Shown here piece by piece: positions 55,888-64,000 of a stretch of DNA of 64,000 nt. The DNA is taken from assembly GCF_000423645.1 (NCBI RefSeq), contig NZ_AUIJ01000001.1, positions 124,001 through 188,000 on the forward strand, written 5' to 3'. Source of the stretch: Sediminimonas qiaohouensis DSM 21189. GTDB lineage: Bacteria > Pseudomonadota > Alphaproteobacteria > Rhodobacterales > Rhodobacteraceae. Below the pieces are notes generated by a model. The model did no database searches. It was not told the DNA's origin and worked only from the letters and a program-made list of their open reading frames with translations. The position numbers and the translations under genes were made by a program. Each line of letters begins with the position of its first letter. Within the stretch, counting starts at the first letter, position 1.

Positions 55888-57366
55888 TCAGCGCATGATG
55901 AACGGGTTGGCCATGGGCGTGTCCGATGTGTTGATCCAGGTGGTCTTGGTCCTTGTGTAATCAAGCACCGCCTCAAGCCCCGCTTCCCTGCCATAGCCCG
56001 ATTGATTGAACCCACCGAACGGTGCGATCGGGGAAATGGCGCGGTAGGTGTTGATCCAGCAGATCCCCGCGCGCAACCTTTCGGACACCCGGTGCGCACG
56101 CGCCAGGTTCTGCGTAAAAACGCCCGAGCCGAGGCCGTAAGGCGTGCTATTGGCCAGCGCGATCGCTTCCTCTTCGGTATCGAAGGGCAAAAGCGACATG
56201 ACCGGCCCGAACATCTCGACCTTGAGCGTTTCAGTCTCGGGGCCCGCGCACTCCACCAGCGTTGGCGCCATATAGGAACCGGGCCGCTCAACCCGCGCGC
56301 CGCCGAACCGGATGCGTGCACCCTGCGCACGGGCGTGCGCCAGGCTGTCCTCGATCCGGTTTATCTGCGCCTCGGTACAAAGCGGGCCGATGTGGGTTGC
56401 GGCGTCAAGCGGATCGCCAACCACGATAACGGCCGCCTTTTCCTCGATCCGGCGCACCAGATCGTCAAAGATTGGCCTGTGCACCAATCCCCGCGATCCC
56501 GCGACGCAGCTTTGCCCCGAGGCGCCGAAATTGCCGGCAATGAGCCCGTTCGCGGCACCATCCAGATCGGCGTCGTCAAAGACCAGGATCGGGGATTTCC
56601 CGCCCAGCTCCAGCGTGGTCACCGCGAAATTCTCGGCCGAATTGCGCACCACGTGGCGCGCCGTCTCGGGCCCGCCGGTAAACGCAATCCGGTCGATATC
56701 GGGGTGGCGCGTCAGCGGGATGGCGCAGTTCTCCGCGTCCCCGGTGATGACCGACACTACGCCGCGCGGAAACCCCGCGCGCTCAATCAGCCGGGCCAGC
56801 TCGAACATCGGTGCGGGCGCTATTTCCGAGGCCTTCAAAACCACCGCGCAGCCCGCCGCAAGCGCCGGTCCAAGCTTGGTCGCGGTCAGGAACATCTGCG
56901 CGTTCCACGGCACGACGGCCGCCACCACCCCGATCGGATCGCGCCGGGTAAAGACATGCATATCCGGCTTGTCGATCGGCAGGACTGCGCCTTCGATCTT
57001 GTCCGCCAGCCCCGCATAATAGCGATAGTAATCCGCGACATAGGCGGTCTGGCTGACGGTCTCGGCCAAAAGTTTGCCGCTATCGGTCGTCTCTATCAGG
57101 CCAAGATGCACGGCGTTTTCCGCGACAAGATCGGCAAGCCGATAGAGCAGCTTGCCCCGCGCGGTTTGCGACATATCCCGCCACGCCGGATCGGCCAGAG
57201 CGCGCTGCCCGGCGGCCACGGCGCGATCCACATCCGCGGAGGCAGCGCAGGCAAAACTGGCCCAGTCGGCGCCGGTGGCCGGGTTGCGCGCGGCCATGGC
57301 CTGCCCCTCCGCCCCCTCGGTCCAGTCGCCATCGATGAATAGCTGATAATGCGGTTTCTGTTCCAT
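55888..57366 (-). CDS. Aldehyde dehydrogenase family protein
   Basis: A 492-aa NAD(P)-dependent enzyme with VVPWNAQMFLTATKLGPALAAGC (cofactor-binding motif), FTGGPETARHV, LELGGKSPILVFDDAD (general base glutamate) and FGASGQSCVAGSR (catalytic cysteine near residue 285). It is the last gene of the five-gene catabolic operon, 7 bases after the monooxygenase gene. It probably oxidises the aldehyde released by the upstream enzymes. The substrate is not known. Confidence 0.9.
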   Translation of the reverse strand: MEQKPHYQLFIDGDWTEGAEGQAMAARNPATGADWASFACAASADVDRAVAAGQRALADPAWRDMSQTARGKLLYRLADLVAENAVHLGLIETTDSGKLLAETVSQTAYVADYYRYYAGLADKIEGAVLPIDKPDMHVFTRRDPIGVVAAVVPWNAQMFLTATKLGPALAAGCAVVLKASEIAPAPMFELARLIERAGFPRGVVSVITGDAENCAIPLTRHPDIDRIAFTGGPETARHVVRNSAENFAVTTLELGGKSPILVFDDADLDGAANGLIAGNFGASGQSCVAGSRGLVHRPIFDDLVRRIEEKAAVIVVGDPLDAATHIGPLCTEAQINRIEDSLAHARAQGARIRFGGARVERPGSYMAPTLVECAGPETETLKVEMFGPVMSLLPFDTEEEAIALANSTPYGLGSGVFTQNLARAHRVSERLRAGICWINTYRAISPIAPFGGFNQSGYGREAGLEAVLDYTRTKTTWINTSDTPMANPFIMR

Positions 57367-57373
57367 TCATTCC

Positions 57374-58408
57374 TCACTGAAATGCGGGCATCACATCGTC
57401 GATAAAGCGCCCGAGCGAGGCGCGCTTGCGCTCGGTGTCCATCCCGGAATCGACCCAGAAGGAAAACTCGTCATAGCCGAGATCCTCGTAGCGCTTGAGC
57501 TGATCGATCACCTCTTGCTTGGTGCCAAAGGCCAGATCGCGCTGCAGGTTGTCGGGGGCAATCATCGGGTTCGACGCAATCTCGGCCTCTGACAACGCCT
57601 TGATCAGGCCCTGATCGACCGGCCGCTCGTTCTTGAACCAGGCAAAGAAATACGCGTAGTAGCGCGAGATTTCCTGCGCCGCCCGCGCGACATCGTCGGA
57701 ATCGCTCCCGACATAGGCGTGCTGTAGCAGCATGATTTTTGAGCGCGGGCCAGAATGGCTTGCGCAGGCGGCATTGAAGCGGGCCATCAGGGTTTCGACC
57801 TCTTCCATACCCTGCCACAGCGGCGTGACCTGTATGTTAAAGCCGTTATGAACGCCAAATTCGTGGCTGTTGGGATCGCGCGCGGCAATCCAGATCGGCG
57901 GCCCGCCGGCCTGTACCGGCTTCGGGGTGGAACTGGTCGAGGGGAAATCGAAAAACGCGCCATTGTGGGTGCAATCGCCCTTCCACAGCCGCGGCACCAG
58001 CGGCGCGGTCTCGCGCATCCGCTGGCCCGCTTCCCAGGCGTCCATTCCCGGCATAAGGCGTTCGTATTCATAGGCATAGGCGCCGCGCGCGATGCCCAGC
58101 TCGATCCGCCCGCCGGTGATCTGATCGGCGGCGGCGGCCTCGCCCGCCAAACGGACGGGGTGCCAGAACGGCGCGATCACCGTGCCGGTGCCAAGGCGCA
58201 CGTTTTTCGTGTGATGGGCCAGGTCAACCAACGGCAGGAACGGATTCGGCGCAATGGTGAACTCCATCCCGTGATGCTCGCCGGTCCAGATGGCGCGCAT
58301 CCCGCCCTCATCGGCCATCTTGCACAAGCTGACGAAGTCCTCATAAAGCGTCTCGTAGGGTTGGTCGGGGGTCAGGCGCTCCATGTGCGCGAAAAGCGAG
58401 AAATCCAT
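57374..58408 (-). CDS. LLM-class FMN-dependent monooxygenase
   Basis: A 344-aa luciferase-like (beta/alpha) barrel. It begins MDFSLFAHMERL, has AIWTGEHHGMEFTIAPNPF (the EHH motif near the flavin site), VRLGTGTVIAPFWHPVRLAGEAAAADQITGGRIELGIARG (the family's FMN-binding strand-loop), and a C-terminal ELSEAEIASNPM-type helix region. It would use reduced FMN and oxygen to hydroxylate or cleave a C-N, C-S or ring bond. The flavin reductase encoded 11 bases upstream should supply reduced flavin. Confidence 0.9.
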   Translation of the reverse strand: MDFSLFAHMERLTPDQPYETLYEDFVSLCKMADEGGMRAIWTGEHHGMEFTIAPNPFLPLVDLAHHTKNVRLGTGTVIAPFWHPVRLAGEAAAADQITGGRIELGIARGAYAYEYERLMPGMDAWEAGQRMRETAPLVPRLWKGDCTHNGAFFDFPSTSSTPKPVQAGGPPIWIAARDPNSHEFGVHNGFNIQVTPLWQGMEEVETLMARFNAACASHSGPRSKIMLLQHAYVGSDSDDVARAAQEISRYYAYFFAWFKNERPVDQGLIKALSEAEIASNPMIAPDNLQRDLAFGTKQEVIDQLKRYEDLGYDEFSFWVDSGMDTERKRASLGRFIDDVMPAFQ

Positions 58409-58419
58409 CGTGCCTCCTT

Positions 58420-59328
58420 TCAGGGTTGCGTATCTCCCGGCCCTTCATCGCCGAGATACAGCGTGAAGGTCCGGGTTCTGGTTTCCAGGGCAAAGCGGCG
58501 CATCATCGTGGCGATGGCCGGCGTCGCGTAGCGTTGCGCGGGCAGGTCCTCGGGCGCCACGCAACGCGTCCCGCCCTCGGGTGCCCGGCCGGTGGCGCGG
58601 GCCAGCACATAGGTGTGGTGCACGCCAAGCCGACGGTCATCGAAGGCCGAGTAGGCCAGCCCGAACTCGGCCGCGATCCCGCGTGCCGTCAGGCCCGTGC
58701 CCAGGGTTTCAAGCTGACTGGCGCAGCCTTGCACCGTCACTTGCGGCGGGCGCAGCCCGTCGGGCGTTTCATCCAGCAAAACGCCGTCATCGGTCTCGAC
58801 AATCGCGCCGACCACGGCGCCGGTTTCCTGCCGCGTGCCTGCCTCGCGCTCAAGTCCGAGGCTGAAGTAGCGCCCGGCGCCATAGCCCAACCCCGCGCCG
58901 CCGGCGTGGTCGTAATCGATGACCTCGCCCAGAAGGATGCTGTGATCGCCCGCGGGTATCGCCTGCCGCACCGCGCACGAGAACCGCGCCACCGCACCGT
59001 CGATCACCGGGATGCCATGCCGGTCCATCGTGTGGCGCGTCGCGGCGAAGCGGTCCTCTTTCCTGCTGGCGAAGGTGTTCGAGACGTCCTCCTGCCCTTC
59101 GGCCAGCACGCTGACCGCGAATTGGCCCGCGTTGTGGAACGCATCGAAGGACGACAGGAACTTGCCGGGACAAACCAGCAATAGCGGCGGGTCAAGCGAC
59201 ACCGAGCAAAACGAATTCGCGGTGAAGCCGACGGGCGTGCCATCAGGCGCGCGGGTGGTCACCACGGTGACGCCCGTCATGAAGCTGCCAAACGCGTTGC
59301 GCAGCGCGCGCGGATCAAATGCGGTCAT
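58420..59328 (-). CDS. Flavin reductase with extra C-terminal domain
   Basis: A 302-aa protein. Residues about 1-165 are the HpaC-like flavin reductase fold: RNAFGSFMTGVTVVTTRAPDGTPVGFTANSFCSVSLDPPLLLVC and GDHSILLGEVIDYDH. A further ~135 residues (GAVVGAIVETDDGVLLDETP to the C-terminus) form a second domain. Its strand pattern resembles a Nudix-type fold, but without a Nudix box. Stand-alone reductases are about 160-180 aa, so the extension is notable. It overlaps the hydrolase gene by ATGA and precedes the monooxygenase gene it presumably serves. Confidence 0.85.
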   Translation of the reverse strand: MTAFDPRALRNAFGSFMTGVTVVTTRAPDGTPVGFTANSFCSVSLDPPLLLVCPGKFLSSFDAFHNAGQFAVSVLAEGQEDVSNTFASRKEDRFAATRHTMDRHGIPVIDGAVARFSCAVRQAIPAGDHSILLGEVIDYDHAGGAGLGYGAGRYFSLGLEREAGTRQETGAVVGAIVETDDGVLLDETPDGLRPPQVTVQGCASQLETLGTGLTARGIAAEFGLAYSAFDDRRLGVHHTYVLARATGRAPEGGTRCVAPEDLPAQRYATPAIATMMRRFALETRTRTFTLYLGDEGPGDTQP

Positions 59329-60107
59329 GAATGGCACTCCCTTGCGAAATCGACCAAGCTGCGGCTCACGGCGTCCGCGTGGGTCATCGGCATCATGTGC
59401 GCGGCGCCCGCGACGATCTCCGCCTGCCCGCCCGGTGCCAGCGCGGCCATGTCGTGCGCCATTTGCGGGGTCGAATTCGGCTCTGCGTCTCCGGTCATGA
59501 AAAGGGCGGGCACGTGCAGGCTGCGCAGCGCCGCATCCGGGGGGCCGTCCTCGCGGGCGAAAACCGCGTAGGCGGATTTGTAGCCCGCCGGATCGACCGC
59601 GTTCAGCCATCTCGCACAAGCGGCGCGTTCCGGCGACGGCGTGACGCCAAACCACCGCTCCAGCGTTTGGGACGAATCGGGGTTGGTGACCCCGCCGAGC
59701 GCCGATACCCGCGCCGCCACCTGCTCCTTGGCCGCGGCGCTACGCCGGTACACCGCGTTCAACGCGACGACACCGCGCAGGCGCCCCGGGTATCGCGGCA
59801 CCAGGTCGAGGGCGATCATCGCGCCCATCGAATGGCCCACGACAACCGCCGGCTCATCCAGGCAGGCAGCGGCCAGATCGGCATAGCTGCGCAGGTCCCG
59901 CAGATCGGGCAGGTTTGGGCTTTCGCCATGTCCGGGCATATCCGGGGCAATCACCTTGAACCCCGCGCGGACAAGCGCACCGATCTGCCCATTCCACGCC
60001 TCGGCCCGCAGGCCGACGCCATGAAGCAGCACGATCCGTGGCCCTGTCCCTGCGGCATGGGCGGCGAGAGGCCCAGCCTCAGACCGCGGCAGGGTTGTCC
60101 ACGTCAT
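59325..60107 (-). CDS. Alpha/beta-fold hydrolase
   Basis: A 260-aa protein with the oxyanion region RIVLLHGVGLRAEAWNGQ, APDMPGHGESPNLPD, the nucleophile elbow VVVGHSMGAMIALDL (serine near residue 93), the acid region FMTGDAEPNS, and a late histidine in AGAAHMMPMTHAD. It may be an esterase, lactonase or C-C hydrolase; the operon suggests it opens a product of the flavin monooxygenase. It overlaps the DUF1185 gene by 29 bases. Confidence 0.87.
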   Translation of the reverse strand: MTWTTLPRSEAGPLAAHAAGTGPRIVLLHGVGLRAEAWNGQIGALVRAGFKVIAPDMPGHGESPNLPDLRDLRSYADLAAACLDEPAVVVGHSMGAMIALDLVPRYPGRLRGVVALNAVYRRSAAAKEQVAARVSALGGVTNPDSSQTLERWFGVTPSPERAACARWLNAVDPAGYKSAYAVFAREDGPPDAALRSLHVPALFMTGDAEPNSTPQMAHDMAALAPGGQAEIVAGAAHMMPMTHADAVSRSLVDFARECHS

Positions 60108-60678
60108 GACCGAGATCCTTCAAATCCTGGTAGCGGTCGCCGATCCGGTGATGCGGGCGGCCATTCATCGCCGCACCAAGCACGACAACGATCTCGTCGG
60201 CGCGCGGGGCATCGGGGATGGCGAACTGGATCGTCAGATAATGCGAGCGGCGCCCGGCATCGTTCTTGTCCATCAACGGCACCATGATCGGGGCGTTGGC
60301 CCCGCCACGGGTGTTGGTGAAGGCAAGATAGGATTTCGCATCCACGGCTTCGCGGTAGTGATTGCCGAAACGCAGCGTGTGGATCAGGCCCGAAGCATGT
60401 TCCACCTCGCCGTCAAGGCCCACCACCGCCGCCTTGCCATAGGCCTCGATCCGGTCGCCGCCCCCGGCAAGCGTTATCATCCGGTCGGTCATCATCTCGC
60501 CAAGGACGGGGGCATAGGCGTGGATCTCGGGGGTCAGATCCTCGACAAAGCGCCCCGCCCACGGATTGCGCACCACCGCCGCCACCGCAAACATGCGCCA
60601 CGGCTCCTTGGCTGGTCGAAACCCTTCGATCAGAACGTCTTCGTCATAGGTCACTATTTTGCGGATTTCCGGCTGCAT
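60079..60678 (-). CDS. DUF1185 (amino acid synthesis family) protein
   Basis: A 199-aa protein with the DUF1185 features IRKIVTYDEDVLIEGFRPAKEPWRMFAVAAVVRNPWAGRF at the N-terminus and GKAAVVGLDGEVEHASGLIHTLRFGNHYREAV in the centre, ending GRPHHRIGDR. Family members are small hexameric-type proteins of unestablished reaction, often found in ring- or amide-degradation clusters. It is the first gene of the leftward operon, 106 bases from the divergent LysR gene. Confidence 0.82.
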   Translation of the reverse strand: MQPEIRKIVTYDEDVLIEGFRPAKEPWRMFAVAAVVRNPWAGRFVEDLTPEIHAYAPVLGEMMTDRMITLAGGGDRIEAYGKAAVVGLDGEVEHASGLIHTLRFGNHYREAVDAKSYLAFTNTRGGANAPIMVPLMDKNDAGRRSHYLTIQFAIPDAPRADEIVVVLGAAMNGRPHHRIGDRYQDLKDLGHDVDNPAAV

Positions 60679-60784
60679 GATGCTCTCCTGTTCGTCGCCC
60701 GGTCTTTCTCGGTCAGCAGTCGAATTTTGACAAACGATAGAACTTCAGGCTTAAGCATTAGCAACACTAATACCTAGGTTGATC

Positions 60785-61630
60785 ATGAAGCGCGCACTCC
60801 CCCCTCTTACCTGGTACCGCTCTTTCGAAGCGGCCGCCCGACACCTGAGCTTTACCGCCGCAGCCTCTGAGGTGGGGCTGACGCAATCGGCGGTCAGTCA
60901 ACAGGTGAAGGCGCTTGAGACCCGTTTGCGCATCGCGCTTTTTACCCGGCAGCCGCGCGGGCTGGCCCTGACGGATGACGGGCGCCGCCTGCTCCCGCAG
61001 GTAAGCGCGGCGCTTGAGCAACTGGCGGCTGCCGCCGACATGTTCGACGTGGGGCCGACCGACAGCGTTCTGACCGTCGCCATGTCGGTCAGCATGGCGC
61101 AATGGGTCGTCGCGCCCCGCCTTGCCGACTTCACCGCCGCGCATCCCGGGCTGCGCCTGCGCATCCTTAGCGCCATATGGCCCGATGACTTCAGTAGCGC
61201 GATGGCCGATGTCGAGGTGCGCTTCGGCTCGCGCAAGCAGGCGGGCACGGACGCGCGGGAACTTACCCCGAGCCGTCTGATCGCGTTGAAGGCACCGTCG
61301 CTGCAAGCGCCGCTGCCCGAGGCCCCGTTGATCGAGGCGGTCGGCACCTCGGACGGCTGGAAAAACTGGGGACGGGCCACCGGCCTTGACGGATTGCGCC
61401 CGACGTTATTTGCCGACAGCTACGGCATGGCCCTGCAACTGGCCGCGCATGGCAACGGCGTGGCGCTCGCCAGCGAAGTGTTGGCCGGGCATTCGTTGGA
61501 AACGGGCGATCTTGTCCGCGCGCATGCCGCGTCGATCCCCGGCAAGGAAGGCTACTACCTGTCGGTCAACGTGCCCTCCCCCGTGGCCAACGATTTCCAA
61601 GACTGGCTCCTTACGCTGTTGAAGCAATGA
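60785..61630 (+). CDS. LysR-family regulator (GcvA-like) of the adjacent operon
   Basis: A 281-aa protein. The winged HTH reads LPPLTWYRSFEAAARHLSFTAAASEVGLTQSAVSQQVKALE, the GcvA/AmpR branch of LysR. An effector domain (residues about 90-280) follows. It is divergent from the DUF1185-led operon, the standard layout for a LysR activator sensing a pathway compound. The ATG at 60785 is preferred over a TTG at 60779. The 106-base gap contains AT-rich sequence (TTAAGCATTAGCAACACTAATACC) likely to include its binding site. Confidence 0.88.
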   Translation: MKRALPPLTWYRSFEAAARHLSFTAAASEVGLTQSAVSQQVKALETRLRIALFTRQPRGLALTDDGRRLLPQVSAALEQLAAAADMFDVGPTDSVLTVAMSVSMAQWVVAPRLADFTAAHPGLRLRILSAIWPDDFSSAMADVEVRFGSRKQAGTDARELTPSRLIALKAPSLQAPLPEAPLIEAVGTSDGWKNWGRATGLDGLRPTLFADSYGMALQLAAHGNGVALASEVLAGHSLETGDLVRAHAASIPGKEGYYLSVNVPSPVANDFQDWLLTLLKQ

Positions 61631-61750
61631 CGGCATCGGCGGCGTCCGCCCTGCTGCGGCCGCTGAAAACCCGGCACCAATGTGCGGAATCTAGACCTGG
61701 GAGCCCAAAGCCAACACCAGCTCCTCAACGCCCCCACGGCGCACCGCATC

Positions 61751-61782
61751 AAAAAAGGGCGCCCCGGATGGGACGCCCCTTG
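61751..61782 (-). terminator. Rho-independent terminator of pntAB
   Basis: Read on the minus strand: an AAGGGGCGTCCC stem, short loop, GGGGCGCCC return and six T. It lies 21 bases after the pntB stop. The sequence between it and the lysR stop (61631-61750) shows nothing else. Confidence 0.85.
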
Positions 61783-61802
61783 CAGCTGTCATGTGCGGCG
61801 CC

Positions 61803-63245
61803 TCAGTCGATCCGCGTCAGAAGATCATCCAGCGATTTCTTGGCGTCGCCGTAGAACATCTGCGTGTTGTCCTTGAAAAACAGGGGATTCTCGATCCCGG
61901 AATAGCCGGTGCCCTGCCCGCGCTTGGACACGAACACATGCTTGGCCTTCCACACCTCAAGCACCGGCATACCGGCGATCGGGCTGTTGGGATCGTCCTG
62001 CGCGGCCGGGTTCACGATGTCGTTCGAACCGATGACGATCGCCACGTCGGTGTCTGGGAAATCCTCGTTGATCTCGTCCATCTCCAGCACGATATCGTAG
62101 GGCACCTTGGCCTCGGCCAGCAGCACGTTCATGTGCCCCGGCAGGCGCCCGGCGACGGGGTGGATGGCGAAACGCACCTCCTTGCCCTTGGCCCGCAGCC
62201 GCTTGGTCAGCTCACTGACCGATTGCTGCGCCTGCGCCACCGCCATGCCGTAGCCGGGCACGATGATGACGCTGTCGGCCTCGTCAAGGGCCTGCGCCAC
62301 GCCATCGGCGTCGATCGCTGTCATCTCGCCCTCGACCTCCATCTGCGGGCCGGTGGTGCCACCGAAGCCGCCCAGGATCACGCTGATGAAATGGCGGTTC
62401 ATCGCCTTGCACATGATGTAGCTCAGGATCGCGCCCGAGGAACCAACCAGCGCCCCTGTCACGATCAGCAGATCGTTCGACAGGGTAAAGCCGATCGCCG
62501 CAGCCGCCCAGCCCGAGTAGCTGTTGAGCATGGACACGACCACCGGCATATCGGCGCCGCCGATGCCCATGATCAGGTGATAGCCGATGAAGAACGCCAG
62601 GATCATGATGCCCAGCAGCGGCCACATGCCGCCGCCCGACAGGTACATGATGGCGAGGATCAGGCTCAGCGCCGCGGCGGTAGCATTGAGGATGTGCCCG
62701 CCCGGCAGTTTCTTCGGCTTGCCATCGACCTTGCCGGCCAGCTTGCCGAAGGCGATGATCGATCCGGTGAAGGTGACAGCGCCAATGAACACGCCAAGAA
62801 CCACCTCGACCTGCAGGAACATCAGCTCATCCGGCGCCTTTTTCGCCACAAGCGCGGCGAAAGCGGAAAACCCGTCCGCGCCGCTACCGGCCGCCTTGGC
62901 TGCCATGACGCGGGCGCGCTCCATCTCAGCGTTGAGGCCGACGAAAACGGCCGCAAGACCCACGAAGCTGTGCAACGCGGCCACCAGTTGCGGCATTTCC
63001 GTCATGCCGACGCGGCGGGCCACCTCGTAGCCGATATAGGCGCCGATGACGACCATCGGCACCATCACCCAGAAGTTGCCGATACCGGGCCCGAAGGTGG
63101 TGAAGAACACCGCCACCGCCATGCCGATGATACCGTACCAGACGGCGCGCTTGGCCTTTTCCTGGTTGGAAAGCCCCCCGAGCGAGAGGATGAATAGAAC
63201 GCTGGCCGAAATCGAGGCGGCCGCTACAAAACCTTGTCCGAGCAT
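61803..63245 (-). CDS. pntB: NAD(P) transhydrogenase subunit beta
   Basis: A 480-aa protein. The N-terminal ~280 residues are membrane helices (domain II), starting [20 protein letters not shown], with conserved proton-path residues in [15 protein letters not shown]. The C-terminal domain III binds NADP(H) with [37 protein letters not shown] and [11 protein letters not shown]. With PntA it couples hydride transfer from NADH to NADP+ to proton re-entry, supplying NADPH. The start at 63245 follows GGAGGAAAA; the frame opens slightly upstream. It lies 16 bases downstream of pntA. Confidence 0.96.
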   Translation of the reverse strand: MLGQGFVAAASISASVLFILSLGGLSNQEKAKRAVWYGIIGMAVAVFFTTFGPGIGNFWVMVPMVVIGAYIGYEVARRVGMTEMPQLVAALHSFVGLAAVFVGLNAEMERARVMAAKAAGSGADGFSAFAALVAKKAPDELMFLQVEVVLGVFIGAVTFTGSIIAFGKLAGKVDGKPKKLPGGHILNATAAALSLILAIMYLSGGGMWPLLGIMILAFFIGYHLIMGIGGADMPVVVSMLNSYSGWAAAAIGFTLSNDLLIVTGALVGSSGAILSYIMCKAMNRHFISVILGGFGGTTGPQMEVEGEMTAIDADGVAQALDEADSVIIVPGYGMAVAQAQQSVSELTKRLRAKGKEVRFAIHPVAGRLPGHMNVLLAEAKVPYDIVLEMDEINEDFPDTDVAIVIGSNDIVNPAAQDDPNSPIAGMPVLEVWKAKHVFVSKRGQGTGYSGIENPLFFKDNTQMFYGDAKKSLDDLLTRID

Positions 63246-63261
63246 CTGTTTTCCTCCGCCC

Positions 63262-64000
63262 TCAGGATTTCTGGAACATGGCAAGCATGCGCCGCGTGAC
63301 CATGAAGCCGCCGACGACGTTGATCGTCGCGATCAACACCGAAATGGCGGCCAGGACCACCACGACCCAGTTTCCCGAGCCGATCTGGAGGATTGCCCCC
63401 AGGATGATGATGCCCGAAATCGCATTGGTCACCGCCATCAGCGGGGTATGCAGCGAATGCGCGACACCCCAGATGACCTGAAAGCCCACGAAACAGGCCA
63501 GCGCGAAAACGATGAAATGCTGCATGAAGCTGGCCGGGGCGATCTGCCCCAGCAGCAGCATCAGCGCCCCGCCAACGGCCAGCAACGTAACCTGACTCTT
63601 GGTTTGTGCCTTGAAGGCGGCCACTTCCTGCGCCTTCTTTTCCTCGGCCGTCAGTTCCTTCGCTGCCTCCTTTTTGGGGGCGGCGGCGATTGCGGCCACC
63701 TTGGGCGGCGGCGGCGGGAAGGTGACCTCCTTGTCGTGGGTTACGGTGGCGCCGCGGATCACGTCATCTTCCATGTCATGCACGATCACGCCGTCCTTTT
63801 CCGGCGTCAGATCGGTCATCATGTGGCGGATGTTGGTGGCATAAAGCGTGCTGGATTGCGTCGCCATGCGGCTGGGGAAATCGGTGTAGCCGATGATCGT
63901 CACGCCGCCGTCGGTGACGATCTTGTCGTCCATCACCGTCAACTTGCAGTTGCCGCCCTTCTCAGCCGCCAGGTCCACGATGACCGAGCCGCGCTTCATC
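63262..64000 (-). CDS. pntA: NAD(P) transhydrogenase subunit alpha (5' part outside window)
   Basis: The C-terminal ~245 residues of PntA. The visible part starts within the NAD-binding domain I ([17 protein letters not shown], then [29 protein letters not shown]). It continues through a proline/alanine/lysine-rich linker ([22 protein letters not shown]) and ends in four membrane helices (from [16 protein letters not shown]). The methionine at 63999 is internal. Alphaproteobacterial transhydrogenases are often split into three genes; here the linker and helices are continuous with domain I, so it is a two-subunit form. Confidence 0.95.
   Translation of the reverse strand, partial: MKRGSVIVDLAAEKGGNCKLTVMDDKIVTDGGVTIIGYTDFPSRMATQSSTLYATNIRHMMTDLTPEKDGVIVHDMEDDVIRGATVTHDKEVTFPPPPPKVAAIAAAPKKEAAKELTAEEKKAQEVAAFKAQTKSQVTLLAVGGALMLLLGQIAPASFMQHFIVFALACFVGFQVIWGVAHSLHTPLMAVTNAISGIIILGAILQIGSGNWVVVVLAAISVLIATINVVGGFMVTRRMLAMFQKS

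Overview
The window is high-GC (roughly 65 %), densely coded alphaproteobacterial chromosome. Several features point to the Rhodobacteraceae/Roseobacter group: a PutR (Lrp-type)/PutA pair, TRAP transporters, the xdhABC plus BMP-type purine ABC operon, a DUF3422 protein, and a short GC-rich repeat family that I recall as common in that group. The assignment rests on gene content and protein style only. No rRNA, tRNA or CRISPR array was found.

Layout. 1-1654 (minus): the end of a cell-wall cluster, murG (cut by the window edge) and ftsW. Its partner murD lies at 16054-17460, so about 14 kb of unrelated genes sits between ftsW and murD: a peroxiredoxin-like protein, a BaiN-like flavoprotein, a DctPQM TRAP transporter, putA with its divergent regulator putR, an alpha-methylacyl-CoA racemase, and a convergent selenium pair (a flavoprotein-SelD fusion facing selU). 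An enoyl-CoA hydratase follows murD.

18458-26408: a compact Mu-like transposable element of 7951 bp whose borders can be read to the base. It has TG...CA termini, two transposase-type sites at each end, and a perfect 5-bp target duplication (GAAAC). It carries a repressor, a Ner-like protein, MuA and MuB homologues, a GemA/gp16 protein, a Mor-like activator, a Mu T-type major head protein, a Mu I-type protease with an internal scaffold start, and an HTH protein. No large terminase, portal, tail or lysis gene is visible. It interrupts the loop of a rho-independent terminator. It is either a trimmed prophage or a capsid-encoding Mu-type satellite, and it is the most interesting object here.

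26598-44738: slyX, dnaE, then a purine module in which xanthine dehydrogenase xdhABC is followed by a four-gene BMP/ABC nucleobase or nucleoside importer. Next come a phosphoethanolamine transferase with dgkA (lipid A decoration plus diacylglycerol recycling), and nspC with a carboxynorspermidine dehydrogenase (polyamine synthesis). A GC-rich repeat is inserted in frame inside xdhB, and related copies sit between the two ABC genes.

44830-55501: two M20 amidohydrolases and a fused dual-ATPase diverge from a dipeptide-type binding protein and two permeases. They form a peptide or N-acyl-amino-acid uptake and hydrolysis locus. A YeeE/YedE-type membrane protein follows, overlapping tail to tail with a DUF3422 gene. 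55888-61630: a five-gene minus-strand catabolic operon (DUF1185 protein, alpha/beta hydrolase, flavin reductase, LLM flavin monooxygenase, aldehyde dehydrogenase) with a divergent LysR regulator; its substrate is unknown. 61803-64000: pntB and the 3' part of pntA (proton-translocating transhydrogenase), running off the window.
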